The notes: generated from the sequence alone by a model not told the origin. Positions 26,007 through 35,686 are shown, numbered from the stretch's first letter. The stretch: 64,000 nt of DNA from Oscillospiraceae bacterium (GCA_009777475.1 WRLU01000001.1:1-64000), one strand, 5' to 3'. Made by a program: numbers and translations.

Positions 26007-26644
26007 TTTAATTTCCTCCATTCCTTCATCATGTATTTTTGGTTTTTAATATTACGCTTTTCCATATTTTCAGCTTCTTTTTTCGCCCGTCCGGCAATCA
26101 CATCAATAACCCCCCTATCTTCAGCAGACAAGCTCATTAAATATGAGGGTGTCCAATGATAAGTTGTCAAACAGTGGTATGCTAAGTGTGTATCGCGGTC
26201 GCCGGAGTCGAACAGGGCTTTTACCGTTTCGTCTATCTCTTCGGGATAGCCCGGGCCAAAGCCGTAATATTCCTGAATGCGTCTCTTATATTCTTCCAGC
26301 TCGCCCGGCAGCAGCATTGCCCTGAGCAGCTCGGCCGGGTCTGAAGCGCCGTAGCTTGCCTGTAATTCTCTGTCCTCCAGGTCGGGGTAAACAGTGCATT
26401 CAACAGCAAGAAGCAGACTGTATTCCTCCGCATCCAGCCCCGGCATGGGTCTCGCCTGCCCGGGTTCCTTTGAATAGCATCTTAAGCTTTTTTTATACAA
26501 TCTGGCGTTTTGTTCCTTTGTAATCCCGCTAACACGCCATTCAGCAGGCTTATTCCCATCTCCCAAAATCCGCTCACTCGCAACCACCCTGAATTCACCC
26601 TCAGGCTTTATATCCTGCGCTAATAATGCTTGTAATCTACTCAT
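26003..26644 (-). CDS. XkdN-like phage tail assembly chaperone
   Basis: 213 residues. The opening LLAQDIKPEGEFRVVASERI, the WRVSGITKEQNARLYKKS block and the ELQASYGASDPAELLRAMLLPGE segment match XkdN/Phage_TAC proteins of PBSX-like myophages, which help assemble the tail tape measure. The ribosome site is AAGGAG. It starts 17 bases after the portal gene. In a normal phage it lies between tail tube and tape measure genes; here it lies between portal and toxin. Confidence 0.75.
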   Translation of the reverse strand: MSRLQALLAQDIKPEGEFRVVASERILGDGNKPAEWRVSGITKEQNARLYKKSLRCYSKEPGQARPMPGLDAEEYSLLLAVECTVYPDLEDRELQASYGASDPAELLRAMLLPGELEEYKRRIQEYYGFGPGYPEEIDETVKALFDSGDRDTHLAYHCLTTYHWTPSYLMSLSAEDRGVIDVIAGRAKKEAENMEKRNIKNQKYMMKEWRKLK

Positions 26645-26661
26645 AATTTTACTCCTTCTTA

Positions 26662-28056
26662 TTAAGTATTATCCGTTCTTAATCTTTCAATTTCCTGTGC
26701 CGGGTCGTTTACCCATGGCACCTGGCGCACCAATGTTTCATTGGAAAGCCTCAGCCCGCCCTTGTACAGGCTGTCCATAACCTCGCTCTCATTCATAAGC
26801 ATATCCCGGTTAAATACAAGCTTCACATCCCCCGGCATAAAATCACCCATCCCGGTTGATGAGAAATACCGGCAGGCAAGTCCCAGCAGCTCCTCAAACG
26901 CTGCCTGAAACTCCGTTTCCATTCCGTTGGCATCCAGGTCAATGTCGCTGTACATGCTCTGAATATTCATCTGATTGGGCGTACCCATCAGCCTCTGGTC
27001 TTTGGCATCATATCCCATAGAGTTTTCTGTTATAGCTTTTTTAAGTAAATCCAGGATCACACGATAATTTTCACTGTCAATATTCACCCGCAGGCTTTCA
27101 ACCCCGCCCGGGTTTCCATCCACCGACTTGACCTTTACCGCCCCGAATGCCGCCAAATTATGCCTGAATTCAGCCAAATCAACTCCATCATAATTTTTCA
27201 GCACAAGAATCGTATTCCGCGCATCCTCCTGCATATTATTTTCAAAATCACTAAGTATTTCATTCAGCCCATCCTGCAGGCCCTTCACCTTAGAAATCAA
27301 GGGTATGGATGCGCTATTGCAGCGGAACGGAATCAGGGGAACACTCCCCCAACCCAGGCTTACCGGCCCTTGCCCCTTTTCCATACGGATAATATATGGA
27401 CTTTTAGCCGGATTGTCCTCATCCTCAAAAAGCCGCCCTTGTTTTAATACATACCGTTCTATGCCCTCAGGCGTGTATATCTCCGCTTTTTGCACCTTTT
27501 TTTTGTTTTTTCCAAAATACTCTTCTGTCTCATATACCCTAATGGCTAATTCTAAGCGCATTTGCTCCTCATCGCTCCAAAAAGGAATTATCTCCCACGG
27601 CATCAGTCTGACAAAACACATCCCCCCCCTGTCATCCAAATAGGTATACAGCCAGCCAACCCCGCAATTCAGGGCATCCTCCCCAATCCGGCGCAGCAGC
27701 CTCAAAAATCTCCGGTCAAACACACTTGTCAAGGCCTGCTCAAGCTCATTATCGGCAGTATCAAAAACAAGAGGCCGCCCGAGAAGGTAATTTGCCTTCT
27801 GAGCGACCATTTTCGCGTACTGATTGTCAACAACCCGGTGATTCGGTAAATTCTTGATCTCCACAGGCTTGCCGTCTTTCCCCAAAACCGTACGCCTTCT
27901 TTTCAAAATATCATGCTCCCCGCGATAATACCGCATTCCGTCCAACATAGCCCTCCGTTTCGGGGATGACATCCATTCACTAATCTCCTGTGCCAGAGCC
28001 TCCTTACGGTCCATCGGCGCATTCCCCCTGATAATGTCTTCCATCATAGTCTGCAT
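26662..28056 (-). CDS. SPP1-type phage portal protein
   Basis: 464 residues from ATG 28056 (MQTMMEDIIRGNAPMD), with GGAGAGG upstream; the track start 28143 is not supported. Features of the SPP1 gp6/Phage_prot_Gp6 family: NHRVVDNQYAKMVAQKANYLLGRP near residue 75, an NCGVGWLYTY segment, a long stem/wing region with VKGLQDGLNEILSDFENN, and the ENSMGYDAKDQRLMGTPNQM stretch. Portals form the ring through which DNA enters the capsid. No terminase, scaffold or capsid gene is adjacent, so it is domesticated or the remainder of a decayed prophage. Confidence 0.85.
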   Translation of the reverse strand: MQTMMEDIIRGNAPMDRKEALAQEISEWMSSPKRRAMLDGMRYYRGEHDILKRRRTVLGKDGKPVEIKNLPNHRVVDNQYAKMVAQKANYLLGRPLVFDTADNELEQALTSVFDRRFLRLLRRIGEDALNCGVGWLYTYLDDRGGMCFVRLMPWEIIPFWSDEEQMRLELAIRVYETEEYFGKNKKKVQKAEIYTPEGIERYVLKQGRLFEDEDNPAKSPYIIRMEKGQGPVSLGWGSVPLIPFRCNSASIPLISKVKGLQDGLNEILSDFENNMQEDARNTILVLKNYDGVDLAEFRHNLAAFGAVKVKSVDGNPGGVESLRVNIDSENYRVILDLLKKAITENSMGYDAKDQRLMGTPNQMNIQSMYSDIDLDANGMETEFQAAFEELLGLACRYFSSTGMGDFMPGDVKLVFNRDMLMNESEVMDSLYKGGLRLSNETLVRQVPWVNDPAQEIERLRTDNT

Positions 28057-28357
28057 AGATAAATCCTCTCCAATCTTAAAATTTACCTCCCCGGAGCCAG
28101 TCTCCAAAATAGCACCCTCAGAAATTAAGGTAAGACGTAGCAAATACTAAAAACACTGAATCGGCGGAAGGCCCGCCAACCCAGCGTCTTTAGCTATAAC
28201 AGGAGGATGTGCCCCCGGCAATCACCATAGGCGATATTCAGGAACAATAACATTATACCATAAAAAAACTCTAATAAAGTCTAATGTTAGAGCAATGATT
28301 GGCGGATACGATGTATGAGGGGATAAATTCTCAGTTGAATTCTCAGAAAAAAAACCA
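28057..28357. other. Intergenic region upstream of the phage/toxin operon
   Basis: About 300 bases with no gene. On the minus strand a TATAAT (complement of 28253-28258) could be the -10 box for the portal operon, with only poor -35 candidates. A weaker relative of the cassette hairpins (GGCGG-AAGGC-CCGCC) lies at 28163-28177. The sequence is otherwise AT-rich. Confidence 0.35.
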
Positions 28358-28386
28358 TTGACAATAAGGCAGAAAAATGGTACATT
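28358..28386 (+). promoter_or_regulatory. Sigma-A promoter of uvrA
   Basis: TTGACA, 17 bases, TACATT, about 100 bases before the uvrA ATG. No LexA/DinR box (GAAC-N4-GTTC) was noticed in the leader. Confidence 0.75.
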
Positions 28387-28484
28387 GCAACCTGGAGGGG
28401 CGGGTAGGTAGGCAGTTAATTTTACAAATAATGTAACACCATTCCCTTATTCCTGACCACCACCAAGAAAGGGAGCATATCTCC

Positions 28485-31313
28485 ATGCGGCAGACTATAC
28501 TCGTCAAAGGTGCCAGGGAAAACAACCTGAAAAATATCGACATTGAAATCCCGCGGGACAAGCTGGTCGTGATGACCGGACTTTCCGGCTCGGGCAAAAG
28601 CAGTTTAGCTTTCGACACCATTTACGCCGAAGGGCAGCGGAGGTATGTCGAAAGCCTGTCCTCTTATGCCCGGCAGTTCCTGGGTCAAATGGAAAAGCCT
28701 GATGTGGAGTACATTGAGGGGTTAAGCCCCGCTATTTCCATTGACCAGAAAACAACCGCCAAAAACCCTCGCTCCACGGTAGGTACAGTTACAGAAATTT
28801 ATGACTATCTCCGGTTGCTATGGGCGCGTGTCGGTGTACCCCACTGTGTTAAATGCGGCAAGGTTGTCCGCCAGCAGACCATTGACCAAATGGTTGACCA
28901 TATCTTAGAGCTGCCCCAAAATAGCCGTGTGCAGGTTTTGGCTCCGGTGGTAAGATCGCGCAAGGGCGAATATTCCAAAGTTTTTGCCGATGCAAGCAAA
29001 TCCGGCTATGTAAGAGTCCGGGTAGACGGCATCATGTATGAATTAACTGAAACTATAAAGCTTGACAAAAATAAAAAGCACAGCATTGAAATAGTAATTG
29101 ATCGTCTTGTAATTAAGCCTGACATCAGGCAGCGTTTGGCTGATTCGACTGAAACAGCCGCAGGACTTTCGGGCGGACTTGTTATGATTGACATAGGTCC
29201 GGGGGAGCGAGATATTTTATTTTCGCAAAACTATGCCTGTGAGGATTGCGGTATTTCTATGGAGGAACTTACCCCAAGGATGTTCTCCTTCAACAACCCA
29301 TATGGGTCCTGCCCGACTTGTATGGGACTCGGCTCCCGGCTAAAGGTAGATCCCGATTTGATTATAACCAATCCAGGCCTTACGTTAAACGAAGGTGCCA
29401 TTTCGGCGATCGGCTGGAGCAGTCCGGACGAGGGTACAATTGCTGCCATGTATTACAGGGCACTTGCCGAAAATTACGGTTTTTCACTTGATGTTCCGGT
29501 TGGGGAGCTTCCTCGTCAGGCCATTGAGGTTTTGATGCACGGCACCGGAGGAGTCAAGTTAAATTTGTATTATTCAAAGGCAAATGGACAGAAAGGATGT
29601 TACAAGCAGGCATTTGAGGGTCTTGTTCGCAATTTAGAGCGGCGTTACCGAGACACTCAGAGCGAGGGCATGCGGCAAAGCATTGAGGAGCTTATGACCT
29701 CCGTGGATTGTCCCTTATGCAAGGGCAAACGCCTGAAGCCTGAAAGCCTTGCCGTTACGGTGGGCGGCATAGGCATTTCAGACTACTGCGAAAAATCCGT
29801 ATCAAACGCGCTGTTTTTTTGGGACGAAGTTGAGTTTACCGGAAAAGACAGTCTGATAGCACAGCCTATTTTGAAGGAAATTCGTGAAAGATTAGACTTT
29901 TTGCGTTCAGTTGGCTTAGAGTATCTTACTCTTTCCCGTCATTCGGGAAGCTTGTCAGGCGGAGAGAGCCAGCGCATCCGGCTGGCAACTCAAATCGGAT
30001 CCTCTTTGATGGGCGTTTTGTATATTCTTGATGAGCCTTCCATAGGCTTGCATCAAAGAGATAACCAGAAGCTTTTAGCTACCCTGAAGCGTTTGCGTGA
30101 TTTAGGCAATACTCTTTTAGTCGTTGAGCATGATGAGGAAACCATGCAGGAGTCTGATTTTATTGTTGATATAGGCCCCGGAGCTGGAATTCATGGCGGG
30201 GAAGTAGTTTGCTCTGGAACTATAGATGATATTAAAGCCTGTGCCGGCTCAATTACCGGCAAGTATTTATCAGGCCGTGAAAAAATCCCCATCCCTAAAT
30301 CCAGGAGCAGGGGCAGCGGAGCTTTACTAACAATTCGAGGGGCGCAGGAAAACAACCTGAAAAATATCGATGTTTCAGTGCCTCTTGGTTGCTTCACCTG
30401 CGTTACCGGGGTATCTGGTTCAGGAAAAAGCTCGTTAGTCAACCATATTATTTACAAAGCGCTTGCCGCTAAGCTAAACCGTGCACGAACCCGCGCAGGC
30501 ATACACCGCTGTATTGAGGGCATAGAACATCTTGACAAGATAATTGACATTGACCAATCCCCGATAGGACGTTCACCTCGTTCAAACCCTGCCACCTACA
30601 CAGGTCTGTTTACCGATATACGCGATATCTTTTCCCAAACACAAGAATCCAAAACTCGTGGTTATGCTCCCGGGCGGTTTTCCTTCAATGTCAAAGGCGG
30701 CAGATGCGAGGCCTGCTCAGGTGATGGGCTGATTAAAATTGAAATGCACTTTCTGCCAGATATTTATGTAACCTGCGATGCCTGCGGCGGAAAACGATAT
30801 AACCGGGAAACCCTTGAAGTGCGTTATAGAGGGAAGAATATATATGAAATTTTATCCTTGACCTGCGAGGAAGGACTGGGGTTCTTTGAAAACATACCGC
30901 GAATTGCCCGCAAGCTGCAAACACTCTGCGAGGTTGGCTTAGGATATATCCGCATAGGCCAGCCCTCAACCACTTTATCGGGAGGAGAAGCGCAAAGGGT
31001 AAAGCTTGCAGCTGAGCTTTCACGCCGTAGCACCGGAAGTACCATTTATATCCTCGATGAGCCGACTACCGGCTTGCACATAGCAGATGTGCACAGGCTG
31101 ATAGAGGTGCTTTCCCGGCTGACCGAAGGCGGCAATACAGTTGTTGTTATTGAACACAATCCCGAGGTTATCAAAACAGCTGACCATATCATTGACTTAG
31201 GTCCTGAAGGCGGCGATGCCGGTGGCTTTATAGTCGCCCAGGGCACCCCCGAGGAGGTGGCCTCCTGTCAAGAGTCATACACCGGGCAATTTTTGAAGGG
31301 AATACTTGGATGA
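28485..31313 (+). CDS. uvrA: UvrABC system protein A
   Basis: 942-residue DNA damage sensor of nucleotide excision repair. Two ABC ATPase modules are seen: Walker [10 protein letters not shown] with signature [16 protein letters not shown], and GVSGSGKSS with [12 protein letters not shown]. Zinc-binding pairs occur in CEDCG...CPTC and CEACSGDG...[10 protein letters not shown]. Length and order are those of standard bacterial UvrA. uvrB is not in the window, so uvrA stands alone with its own promoter. ATG start behind AAAGGGAG. Confidence 0.97.
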   Translation: MRQTILVKGARENNLKNIDIEIPRDKLVVMTGLSGSGKSSLAFDTIYAEGQRRYVESLSSYARQFLGQMEKPDVEYIEGLSPAISIDQKTTAKNPRSTVGTVTEIYDYLRLLWARVGVPHCVKCGKVVRQQTIDQMVDHILELPQNSRVQVLAPVVRSRKGEYSKVFADASKSGYVRVRVDGIMYELTETIKLDKNKKHSIEIVIDRLVIKPDIRQRLADSTETAAGLSGGLVMIDIGPGERDILFSQNYACEDCGISMEELTPRMFSFNNPYGSCPTCMGLGSRLKVDPDLIITNPGLTLNEGAISAIGWSSPDEGTIAAMYYRALAENYGFSLDVPVGELPRQAIEVLMHGTGGVKLNLYYSKANGQKGCYKQAFEGLVRNLERRYRDTQSEGMRQSIEELMTSVDCPLCKGKRLKPESLAVTVGGIGISDYCEKSVSNALFFWDEVEFTGKDSLIAQPILKEIRERLDFLRSVGLEYLTLSRHSGSLSGGESQRIRLATQIGSSLMGVLYILDEPSIGLHQRDNQKLLATLKRLRDLGNTLLVVEHDEETMQESDFIVDIGPGAGIHGGEVVCSGTIDDIKACAGSITGKYLSGREKIPIPKSRSRGSGALLTIRGAQENNLKNIDVSVPLGCFTCVTGVSGSGKSSLVNHIIYKALAAKLNRARTRAGIHRCIEGIEHLDKIIDIDQSPIGRSPRSNPATYTGLFTDIRDIFSQTQESKTRGYAPGRFSFNVKGGRCEACSGDGLIKIEMHFLPDIYVTCDACGGKRYNRETLEVRYRGKNIYEILSLTCEEGLGFFENIPRIARKLQTLCEVGLGYIRIGQPSTTLSGGEAQRVKLAAELSRRSTGSTIYILDEPTTGLHIADVHRLIEVLSRLTEGGNTVVVIEHNPEVIKTADHIIDLGPEGGDAGGFIVAQGTPEEVASCQESYTGQFLKGILG

Positions 31314-31347
31314 ACTTAGGCCAACCTGTCTATAGCTGATCCAAATC

Positions 31348-31390
31348 ACCCCCCTGCCAACTTCGGTTCCTACGAAAGCGAGAGGGGGGT
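31348..31390. terminator. Hairpin between convergent uvrA and LRR genes
   Basis: ACCCCCCT pairs with AGGGGGGT; an inner TTCG/CGAA stem extends it. There is no T-run, so termination efficiency is uncertain, but its place between convergent genes supports a two-way terminator. Confidence 0.45.
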
Positions 31391-31418
31391 TAGTGTATGA
31401 AACAGGATGCCTAGCCTA

Positions 31419-32483
31419 TCACATAAATACCGCACGAGAGGACTTTGGTTTTTTCTTTTTCTTCTTAAACCTTGCCGTCAAGGTAACCTTCTTGGTCACC
31501 CTGTAGCTGTAAGAGGACTTGCCAGAAACTTTCCTTTTACCTACATACCAGCCCGAGAATTTGTAGCCTTTCTTGGCTGCGGCCTTCACTCTGATTTTTT
31601 TGCCGTACGCAATCCTTTTACCCTTGCTCACCTTGCCGTGCTTTTTATTGGCCGATTTTACAGCCACAGCAAACTTAGGGATGGAATCAAGGAGCTTGAA
31701 CGAAATGTAATCTTCCTTGGCATATTTATGCGCAACCGAGTTGAAATAGCAGTATATAACCAGAAATTTAGAATCATCAAACGCATCACTTGCAATGAAT
31801 GTTACGCTTTTCGGTATAGTTATGCCTTTAAGCGCAGTGCAAAACTCAAATGCCCCGCTCTCAATTCTTTTTACGCCGTTCAATATGGTTACACTCTCTA
31901 AAGCATAACACCACATAAACGCCTGCTCTCTAATAGAGGCCACGCTGCCTGGAATAGTTATACTCTTCAGTGATGAGCATCCGCTGAAAGCCCCTTCTCC
32001 AATTGTTTTTACGCCGCTGAGTATGGTGACGCTTTTAAGCTCGCAATCTGCGAACGCACCATCCCCGATGGACACCACACTGCCCGGAATAGTCACGCTT
32101 ACGAGACCGCAACCCTCAAAAGCCCCCTCTCCAAGGGATGTTACGCTACCTGGGATGGTTATGCTTTTAAGGGAGGCGCAATTAGAGAATGCCTCCTTTC
32201 CAATGGATGTCACCCCATTCGGCAGGGTCACTCCTTCCAATAGCGCACAATCCTCAAATGCGGCATCGCCAATGGCCTTTACTCCTGAAATAAATGTTGC
32301 AGTGAAAGGAAAATCGTCCCTCCAAAGCCCATCGTCATATGCCTCCAATGCTTTTTCTACATCATCCCATGTAACAACCCCTCCGGTATGCCCCACGACA
32401 ATCACAGGCACCGGGTTTGCGCTAAAAGCCGTATTCGTTGCAAGCATAACAGCTACCAAGGCCAAGGCAACAAGCTTTTTCAT
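31419..32483 (-). CDS. Secreted BspA-type leucine-rich repeat protein
   Basis: 354 residues. A signal peptide (1-21, ending NTAFSA) is followed by a short linker and six to seven LRR_5 (BspA/TpLRR) repeats of 23 residues, e.g. VTSIGKEAFSNCASLKSITI. From about 270 on comes an InlB-type beta-grasp repeat (GKVSKGKRIAYGKKIRV...GYKFSGWYV...) and a lysine-rich tail. Such proteins bind host or matrix partners. No LPxTG motif is seen; attachment may be by charge. The same InlB-like module appears in the surface proteins at 53-57 kb. Confidence 0.85.
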   Translation of the reverse strand: MKKLVALALVAVMLATNTAFSANPVPVIVVGHTGGVVTWDDVEKALEAYDDGLWRDDFPFTATFISGVKAIGDAAFEDCALLEGVTLPNGVTSIGKEAFSNCASLKSITIPGSVTSLGEGAFEGCGLVSVTIPGSVVSIGDGAFADCELKSVTILSGVKTIGEGAFSGCSSLKSITIPGSVASIREQAFMWCYALESVTILNGVKRIESGAFEFCTALKGITIPKSVTFIASDAFDDSKFLVIYCYFNSVAHKYAKEDYISFKLLDSIPKFAVAVKSANKKHGKVSKGKRIAYGKKIRVKAAAKKGYKFSGWYVGKRKVSGKSSYSYRVTKKVTLTARFKKKKKKPKSSRAVFM

Positions 32484-32540
32484 AGCAATACGCCCTTTCT
32501 GAGTTTACAAATTTAAAGCCTGGTGTTATGTGAGAGGTAA

Positions 32541-33791
32541 CTAGATATATCCCTCATTTTCATCCAAAAACACCTGAATACGATCCTGTTCGGCAGCCGC
32601 GGCGGCTTGAATAGTTTTAAGACAGCCGCCAATCAATTCATCGGTTGTATTTCCGCCATATTCAGTAAGCCCCGCTGTAATCAGAACCTCAAAATCAAAG
32701 CAAGCAGCCACATCATGCCGCACTGCCTTCAAGATACGGCGGATAGCCGCCCCTGCCTCCCGGCGTTCCATTTCTGCTAAAAGCACGGCGAAGAGATTGT
32801 CTCCAAGCCAGGCCGCACTGTCAATAATACGCACGGCATGGCTGATAATATAGCCGGCGTATTTCAAAACTTGATCGGACATAGCCTGGTCAGCACCTAT
32901 CTTATCCGGCATGGTAATTGAAAAAACACCCAATGTAAATGGTCTGCCATATAGCTTATGGCGGCAGGCTTCCCTCTCAATACAGTCATCCAGCCCCGTA
33001 CGGTTAGGCATACCCATTTCAAGGCAGTGAGCCTCCTTATGCTTATCCCAAAATGATATATACTGTGCTTCCATCGGGTTAGATGCGGCGACCTTAAACT
33101 GCATTTTCAAAGGGGTAAGGTCGCGGTAACCTAGATATATACTCCAGGCACCATCTTCTAACACGGTGTACTTTGTCATGCTGCATTCCTTGACGGTGTT
33201 TGTGTTTTTGTTTTTTTCGATTAAGGTGACTGCGAATTCCTCTGCCGCAACCTTGTCTCCTGCGTTGGTTTCCAATGCGCTGTAATTCTTGAACAGCCGC
33301 AAGCTTTTGATTGTACTCACCTCATAAATGGCGGAAACGGATTCCCGCCATTCCATAAAGGCACCGTAGCCGAAAAACTTCTTGTCTGCCAGGCTTACAA
33401 GGGAGTAGGCTTTTTCATAATTTTTTACCGACAGGCAGTCAAAGTATTCACGCAAAACCTTCGCGGCGGCCGGCGTGCCCCCGTGGGAAGGCTCTCTTGG
33501 CGGGGTATGGACATAAACTATCCGTTCTCGCACCTCAGCCCTTTCGGCAGTAGGGGGAGAGTACCGGGACGCACGCCGTGTCCACTGAGCGTGATATTCC
33601 CGCCGCGTTATAGGGTTTGAGAGCACCTCATATGCGCGGTTGATCCTCTGCATATTTTTCTGTGCCGTTAAAGAGGAGTTAACATCAGGATGATATTTTC
33701 TGCACAGCCGCCTGTAGGCACCCTGGATAATATCCAGCTCTGCCTGCGAATGCACCTGTAAAACGCCGTATAGGTCTTCCCACTGCTCCAT
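32541..33791 (-). CDS. J-domain protein with SnoaL-like and degenerate GGDEF domains
   Basis: 416 residues from ATG 33791 behind GGGGGGAG (the track start is 17 codons earlier). Residues 1-68 form a DnaJ domain with the HPD motif (YRRLCRKYHPDVNSS) for stimulating DnaK. Residues ~95-225 look like a DUF4440/SnoaL-type ligand-binding fold. The C-terminal ~160 residues have the plan of a diguanylate cyclase (GMPNRTGLDDCIERE..., later WLGDNLFAVLLAE), but the GGDEF signature is LGDNL, so it is probably inactive as an enzyme. No membrane segment. The fusion would link chaperone recruitment to a nucleotide- or signal-sensing fold; function is unknown. Confidence 0.7.
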   Translation of the reverse strand: MEQWEDLYGVLQVHSQAELDIIQGAYRRLCRKYHPDVNSSLTAQKNMQRINRAYEVLSNPITRREYHAQWTRRASRYSPPTAERAEVRERIVYVHTPPREPSHGGTPAAAKVLREYFDCLSVKNYEKAYSLVSLADKKFFGYGAFMEWRESVSAIYEVSTIKSLRLFKNYSALETNAGDKVAAEEFAVTLIEKNKNTNTVKECSMTKYTVLEDGAWSIYLGYRDLTPLKMQFKVAASNPMEAQYISFWDKHKEAHCLEMGMPNRTGLDDCIEREACRHKLYGRPFTLGVFSITMPDKIGADQAMSDQVLKYAGYIISHAVRIIDSAAWLGDNLFAVLLAEMERREAGAAIRRILKAVRHDVAACFDFEVLITAGLTEYGGNTTDELIGGCLKTIQAAAAAEQDRIQVFLDENEGYI

Positions 33792-33852
33792 GCTGCTCCC
33801 CCCCCTTCTGGCTGCCTGCTTCCAGTCAATAACACTAGGCAACCACTAATCC

Positions 33853-33882
33853 TGCCCCGCCGCAAAAGCACGGCGGGGCAGA
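33853..33882 (-). terminator. Strong hairpin after the secreted lysine-rich gene
   Basis: CTGCCCCGCCG and CGGCGGGGCAG with an 8-base loop, 11 perfect pairs, starting 14 bases after the stop codon. No T-run follows; it may act as a terminator or a message stabiliser. Confidence 0.5.
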
Positions 33883-33895
33883 AGCTTGCCGTTAA

Positions 33896-34759
33896 TTAAG
33901 AATAGGTGGTTCGCTTAAACTTTACACTTTTGGGAACCTTGTAAAAGCTGGCCTTTTTGTTCACCCGCTTCTGCGTGAAACTAATGCTTGTACTGGTATA
34001 ATTTCCATTATCATTTACATCAACACTCTTGATCTGACTCCCGGTTTTTCTTGATTGCCAGATATAATGGGTATTCGTAGTAGTGTTTGTAGTATTTCCG
34101 CTTTTTGAGGTGTATGTTTCGACATAGCTGTATACAAAACACTTCTGTCCTAAAACCTTCTGGTCCTTGTATATAATGTAGTTAGAACGCTTAGTTTTTC
34201 CGGTACCGGTACCTGCATTATTATTATCGCCAGATGCCGCCTTTTTCTTTCTGCTTCTGGTGTGGGAACCTTTTTTTGATTTTTTTTGCCAGCCATAGTT
34301 GTGATAATATTTTTTATCCTCCGTGCTGATATAAAGCTGGGGCTTTTGATTTAATTTACCATTCCAGTCCTTCAGCTGAGTGGACTCGCCCCGGCTAGCG
34401 TGAAAATCCTTTCCGTTAGCAATTTTGCTCCAATATTTACTTTTTGAGGCAGAGCTTATAACCCACTCGCCGCTCTCTGCATCCTTTTGCTTGTTAAAAT
34501 GCAGCGAGGTACCGTACCAAGTGTTGCCTTTTTTAGATTGCTTAGTGTTCTTTATGGCCTTGCTGTACGCTTTCTGGAATTGCTTATTTGACTGTTTCTT
34601 GCCGTTCGATGGAAGCTTTGTGTCGTATTTGGATACACCGCTGAACTTCAGCTTATTCAGTGCTTTTTCGTGCTTGCTTGCGGCGGAGGCTTGCGCCGGA
34701 AGCATGGCAAATACCATAAGTGCCGCGACTAGGCATACAATAAAACTTTTCTTCTTCAT
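33896..34759 (-). CDS. Secreted lysine/serine-rich protein of unknown function
   Basis: 287 residues from ATG 34759, seven bases after AGGAGTG; the track's 70 extra residues are leader sequence. Signal peptide about 1-26 (KKKSFIVCLVAALMVFAMLP, then AQASA). The mature part is very basic and rich in K, S, N and T. A central low-complexity stretch (KKKAASGDNNNAGTGTGKTK) separates two halves; the C-terminal half has alternating strands (NYIIYKDQKVLGQKCFVYSY, THYIWQSRKTGSQIKSVDV), reminiscent of lipoprotein/LolA-like outer-surface folds. No family can be named with confidence. It is driven by a strong promoter with an unusually long leader. Confidence 0.65.
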   Translation of the reverse strand: MKKKSFIVCLVAALMVFAMLPAQASAASKHEKALNKLKFSGVSKYDTKLPSNGKKQSNKQFQKAYSKAIKNTKQSKKGNTWYGTSLHFNKQKDAESGEWVISSASKSKYWSKIANGKDFHASRGESTQLKDWNGKLNQKPQLYISTEDKKYYHNYGWQKKSKKGSHTRSRKKKAASGDNNNAGTGTGKTKRSNYIIYKDQKVLGQKCFVYSYVETYTSKSGNTTNTTTNTHYIWQSRKTGSQIKSVDVNDNGNYTSTSISFTQKRVNKKASFYKVPKSVKFKRTTYS

Positions 34760-35119
34760 AATAACACTCCTAATAAAATAATTTTTTGGGATTCTTGCTC
34801 GACAAAACCAGATAAGACATCTCCGGCATTTGGTTCCGCAGTAGCTTACCTCAGATGCGGAGGATTGGCTGTTATATGCTGGTACCCATTCCTTTTCACC
34901 ACCTTCCTGTTCTTTAATGAAGAGTTTTCTTTTATTTGCACCCCCCTCAGTGTAAGACTGCGCCGTCAAGTGTCTGGAATATCCGCTGCGGCCCGCTTAT
35001 TTGCGCCAATAACCTGCCCCGCTGGCACCGCTTTGCTGAGACCGTAGATGGATCTGCTCATCCTCATCCCCCAAGGCACGAGTATAGCACAACACACACC
35101 CGGAAACATGACCAGAAGA
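34760..35119 (-). other. Long structured leader with small ORFs
   Basis: About 350 bases lie between the promoter and the secreted-protein ATG. On the minus strand there is a 30-residue ORF (..SIYGLSKAVPAGQVIGANKR..) ending at TGA 34966, then a GTG-started ORF behind GAGGGGGG (VQIKENSSLKNRKVVKRNGY..). A third frame is open and in phase with the secreted protein, running from 34969. The ribosome-like sites suggest at least one leader peptide. No known riboswitch motif was recognised. Confidence 0.45.
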
Positions 35120-35148
35120 ATTATACACCCCTGGAGGTCTGTTGTCAA
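35120..35148 (-). promoter_or_regulatory. Perfect consensus sigma-A promoter
   Basis: TTGACA, 17 bases, TATAAT on the minus strand, an exact consensus match. It drives the leader and secreted lysine-rich protein. Confidence 0.9.
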
Positions 35149-35341
35149 CCGAATTTTTTACTTAAGTATGCGTCAGTCAAACGCTCTCAAAGACTGACAG
35201 ACTGGAGAAAAAACGTGTAAGACAATGCGCGAATTCGAATAAATTAAGTAAGCTTCATTGTGGTAATGACCGAAATTTAAAGGATTTGCAACGCGGTAGG
35301 TACCGCAGGGTACGATTGCGCGGCTTTATCTCCAACCCGAA

Positions 35342-35371
35342 ACGCCCATGCCCCCTTCCGGGCATGGGCGT
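35342..35371 (-). terminator. Hairpin after ireB
   Basis: ACGCCCATGCCC and GGGCATGGGCGT form 12 perfect pairs with a 6-base loop, 15 bases downstream of the ireB stop. Only TT follows directly, so it is a weak intrinsic terminator. The remaining 35149-35341 stretch shows nothing recognisable. Confidence 0.6.
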
Positions 35372-35385
35372 CGTTAGAATTCAGC

Positions 35386-35628
35386 CTAATTATCAAGGTA
35401 ATGCCGGACAAGCTCTTGCAAAAGCTCGTCCCTGTCAATCCTGCGTATCATGCCACGAGCGTTTTGATAGTTGGTAATGTAGGTCGGGTCTTCGGAAAGG
35501 ATATACCCAACTATCTGGCTTATAGGGTTATAGCCTTTTTCCTCCAAAGCACGGAAAACACTTGCCAATACATCCTTCATTTCCTGGCTGCCCTCAACTG
35601 GTATTGGGAAATTCCTTGTATGATCCAT
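35386..35628 (-). CDS. ireB: IreB family regulatory phosphoprotein (UPF0297)
   Basis: 80 residues. The core ALEEKGYNPISQIVGYILSE, then DPTYITNYQNARGMIRRIDRDEL, is the highly conserved UPF0297/IreB sequence. In Enterococcus, IreB is a substrate of the Ser/Thr kinase IreK and tunes cephalosporin resistance and cell-wall homeostasis. Usually it sits beside alaS and yqgF; neither is here. AAGAGG ribosome site and its own promoter. Confidence 0.95.
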   Translation of the reverse strand: MDHTRNFPIPVEGSQEMKDVLASVFRALEEKGYNPISQIVGYILSEDPTYITNYQNARGMIRRIDRDELLQELVRHYLDN

Positions 35629-35686
35629 AGAAATACACCTCTTTTTAACGAGCGTTTAAACACCCGAACAATTCTGTTCTACGGAC

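Noticed and set aside
19000-28200. A complete prophage
   Set aside because: Only portal and tail-chaperone genes are recognisable; no integrase, terminase, capsid, tail tube, holin or lysin is present in the interval.
34966-35148. 60-residue minus-strand ORF as a membrane protein gene
   Set aside because: Its first half overlaps the consensus promoter region; only the last ~30 residues have a plausible start, so it is treated as a leader ORF.
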